From Marinobacter nauticus (GTDB taxonomy: Bacteria > Pseudomonadota > Gammaproteobacteria > Enterobacterales > Shewanellaceae), in contig NZ_JAHVJZ010000003.1 in assembly GCF_019801015.1 (NCBI RefSeq), forward strand, positions 597,174 through 661,173: a stretch of 64,000 nucleotides of DNA, in the 5' to 3' direction. The position numbers and the translations under genes are program-made. This document shows positions 63,592 to 64,000 of the stretch, piece after piece. The notes beneath the pieces were generated by a model. That model was not told the DNA's origin. It did not search any database and saw only the letters and a list, made by a program, of their open reading frames with translations. Positions within the stretch are counted from its first letter, which is position 1; each line of letters opens with the position of its first letter.

Positions 63592-64000
63592 GTTGTCTGT
63601 CTTAAACCACTTTCTATGGAGGTGGTGATCGCTTGCCCGGCGCTTTCATACGCCTTTTTTAATGACATGCTCTCCGAAGCCCTGAATGGCTTTAAACAGG
63701 AAGCGTGCTCCATCAACTGGTCGTAAATTCAGGGCAGTAATAATCCACCTGCATAGCAGGTGGCTTTTACTCGGCCCCCTTTAAGGGGGCAGCTTAGTTC
63801 TCGGGGTTGCCAAAGGCATGAACGGATAGTGCTCCACTCACCTCCTTTGCCGGGACGGCCCGGCGGCCGCCAGAAGGGCTCCGCCCCTCTGGACTCCCCT
63901 TTGCCTCCGGCGCAGCGAAAGCCCCTCGCTCCCACTCCTTCCCATTTCGGCACCGGCCAGACTCGCTTTGTGAAAAGGGCTTTCCATGCCCTTTCCAAAA
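63592..64000. other. 409-bp stretch without a clear gene; structured, C-rich end
   Basis: The first part contains a 36-codon ORF (63616-63726, MEVVIACPALSY...) that may be a remnant. From 63745 on there are two neighbouring perfect hairpins, and then strongly C-rich DNA on the plus strand. An 89-codon minus-strand frame there reads like translated structural RNA, not protein. It could be the end of a mobile element continuing beyond the window. Confidence 0.5.
63745..63790. repeat. Two adjacent perfect stem-loops, possible IS end
   Basis: CCACCTGC-ATA-GCAGGTGG (63745-63763) and GCCCCC-TTTAA-GGGGGC (63774-63790) lie 10 nt apart. On the minus strand the first stem-loop is preceded by GAGTAAAA. 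Short subterminal hairpins like these are found at ends of IS200/IS605-type elements; the transposase or tnpB is not in the window. Confidence 0.4.

Noticed and set aside
63729..63998. 89-codon minus-strand ORF at the window end
   Set aside because: Trp/Arg/Gly/Pro-rich translation across two perfect hairpins looks like structured RNA, not protein.

Overview
The window is a single bacterial chromosome segment of about 60% G+C that looks like a marine, respiring gammaproteobacterium near Shewanella and Ferrimonas. I infer this from two large outer-surface-type multiheme cytochromes (one OmcA/MtrC/UndA-like), the E. coli-type epd-pgk-fba order, a pyrBI operon with leader-peptide attenuation, the tyrS / M23 peptidase / anmK cluster, and ToxR/CadC-like membrane regulators. 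No phage, integron, CRISPR array, rRNA or tRNA was found. Nearly all intergenic gaps are short, and many end in clear intrinsic terminators.

Layout. 1-2981 (minus): central carbon operon epd-pgk-fba, with fba cut by the window start. 3151-5418 (plus): rsuA, a K+ channel-type protein and an S1-domain CvfB protein. 5753-8485: a secreted protein and a large acyl-CoA dehydrogenase behind a PsrA-like operator. 8482-10414: a divergent LysR regulator / TDT transporter pair. 10472-14265: tyrS, an M23 endopeptidase and anmK. 14325-15479: chrA. 15480-16030: an A+T-rich stretch without a convincing gene. 16031-19872: a membrane histidine kinase, a receiver-ArsR-like regulator and an octaheme lipoprotein cytochrome. 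19938-25133: a beta-repeat lipoprotein and an RND efflux pair. 25336-29448: a TPR-TonB protein, erpA, a coiled-coil membrane protein and a CLC transporter. 29550-30458: an unusual wHTH-TM-receiver regulator. 30738-32376: pyrL-attenuator-pyrBI. 32617-33906: hemL. 33980-37834: a giant IMPa-like metalloprotease lipoprotein. 38038-42588: an ATP-grasp protein, a CadC-like regulator and an 11-heme cytochrome. 42811-46468: a small barrel protein, a NifX-like/DUF134 operon and an S9 dipeptidyl peptidase. 46669-53285: poorly known envelope proteins, an adenine-deaminase-type enzyme, an LpxR-like lipase and a DUF3943 protein. 53631-59767: a cysteine synthase-glutaredoxin fusion, a second S9 peptidase with a lipoprotein, and gnd. 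59975-63555: a SYLF protein, a thioredoxin-CcdA-like fusion and an MFS transporter. 63592-64000: structured, C-rich DNA that may be the edge of a mobile element.

The strongest leads are: (i) the regulator at 29550-30458, in which an OmpR-type DNA-binding domain, one membrane helix and a C-terminal receiver domain would place the receiver in the periplasm; (ii) the three-gene unit of 7TM-type kinase, receiver-ArsR regulator and octaheme lipoprotein, with an inverted repeat just before the cytochrome; (iii) the 11-heme cytochrome with helically phased TTAAG repeats upstream and a CadC-like regulator downstream; and (iv) two redox fusion proteins, CysK-Grx and Trx-CcdA. All functional names rest on reading motifs by eye; no database search was run.
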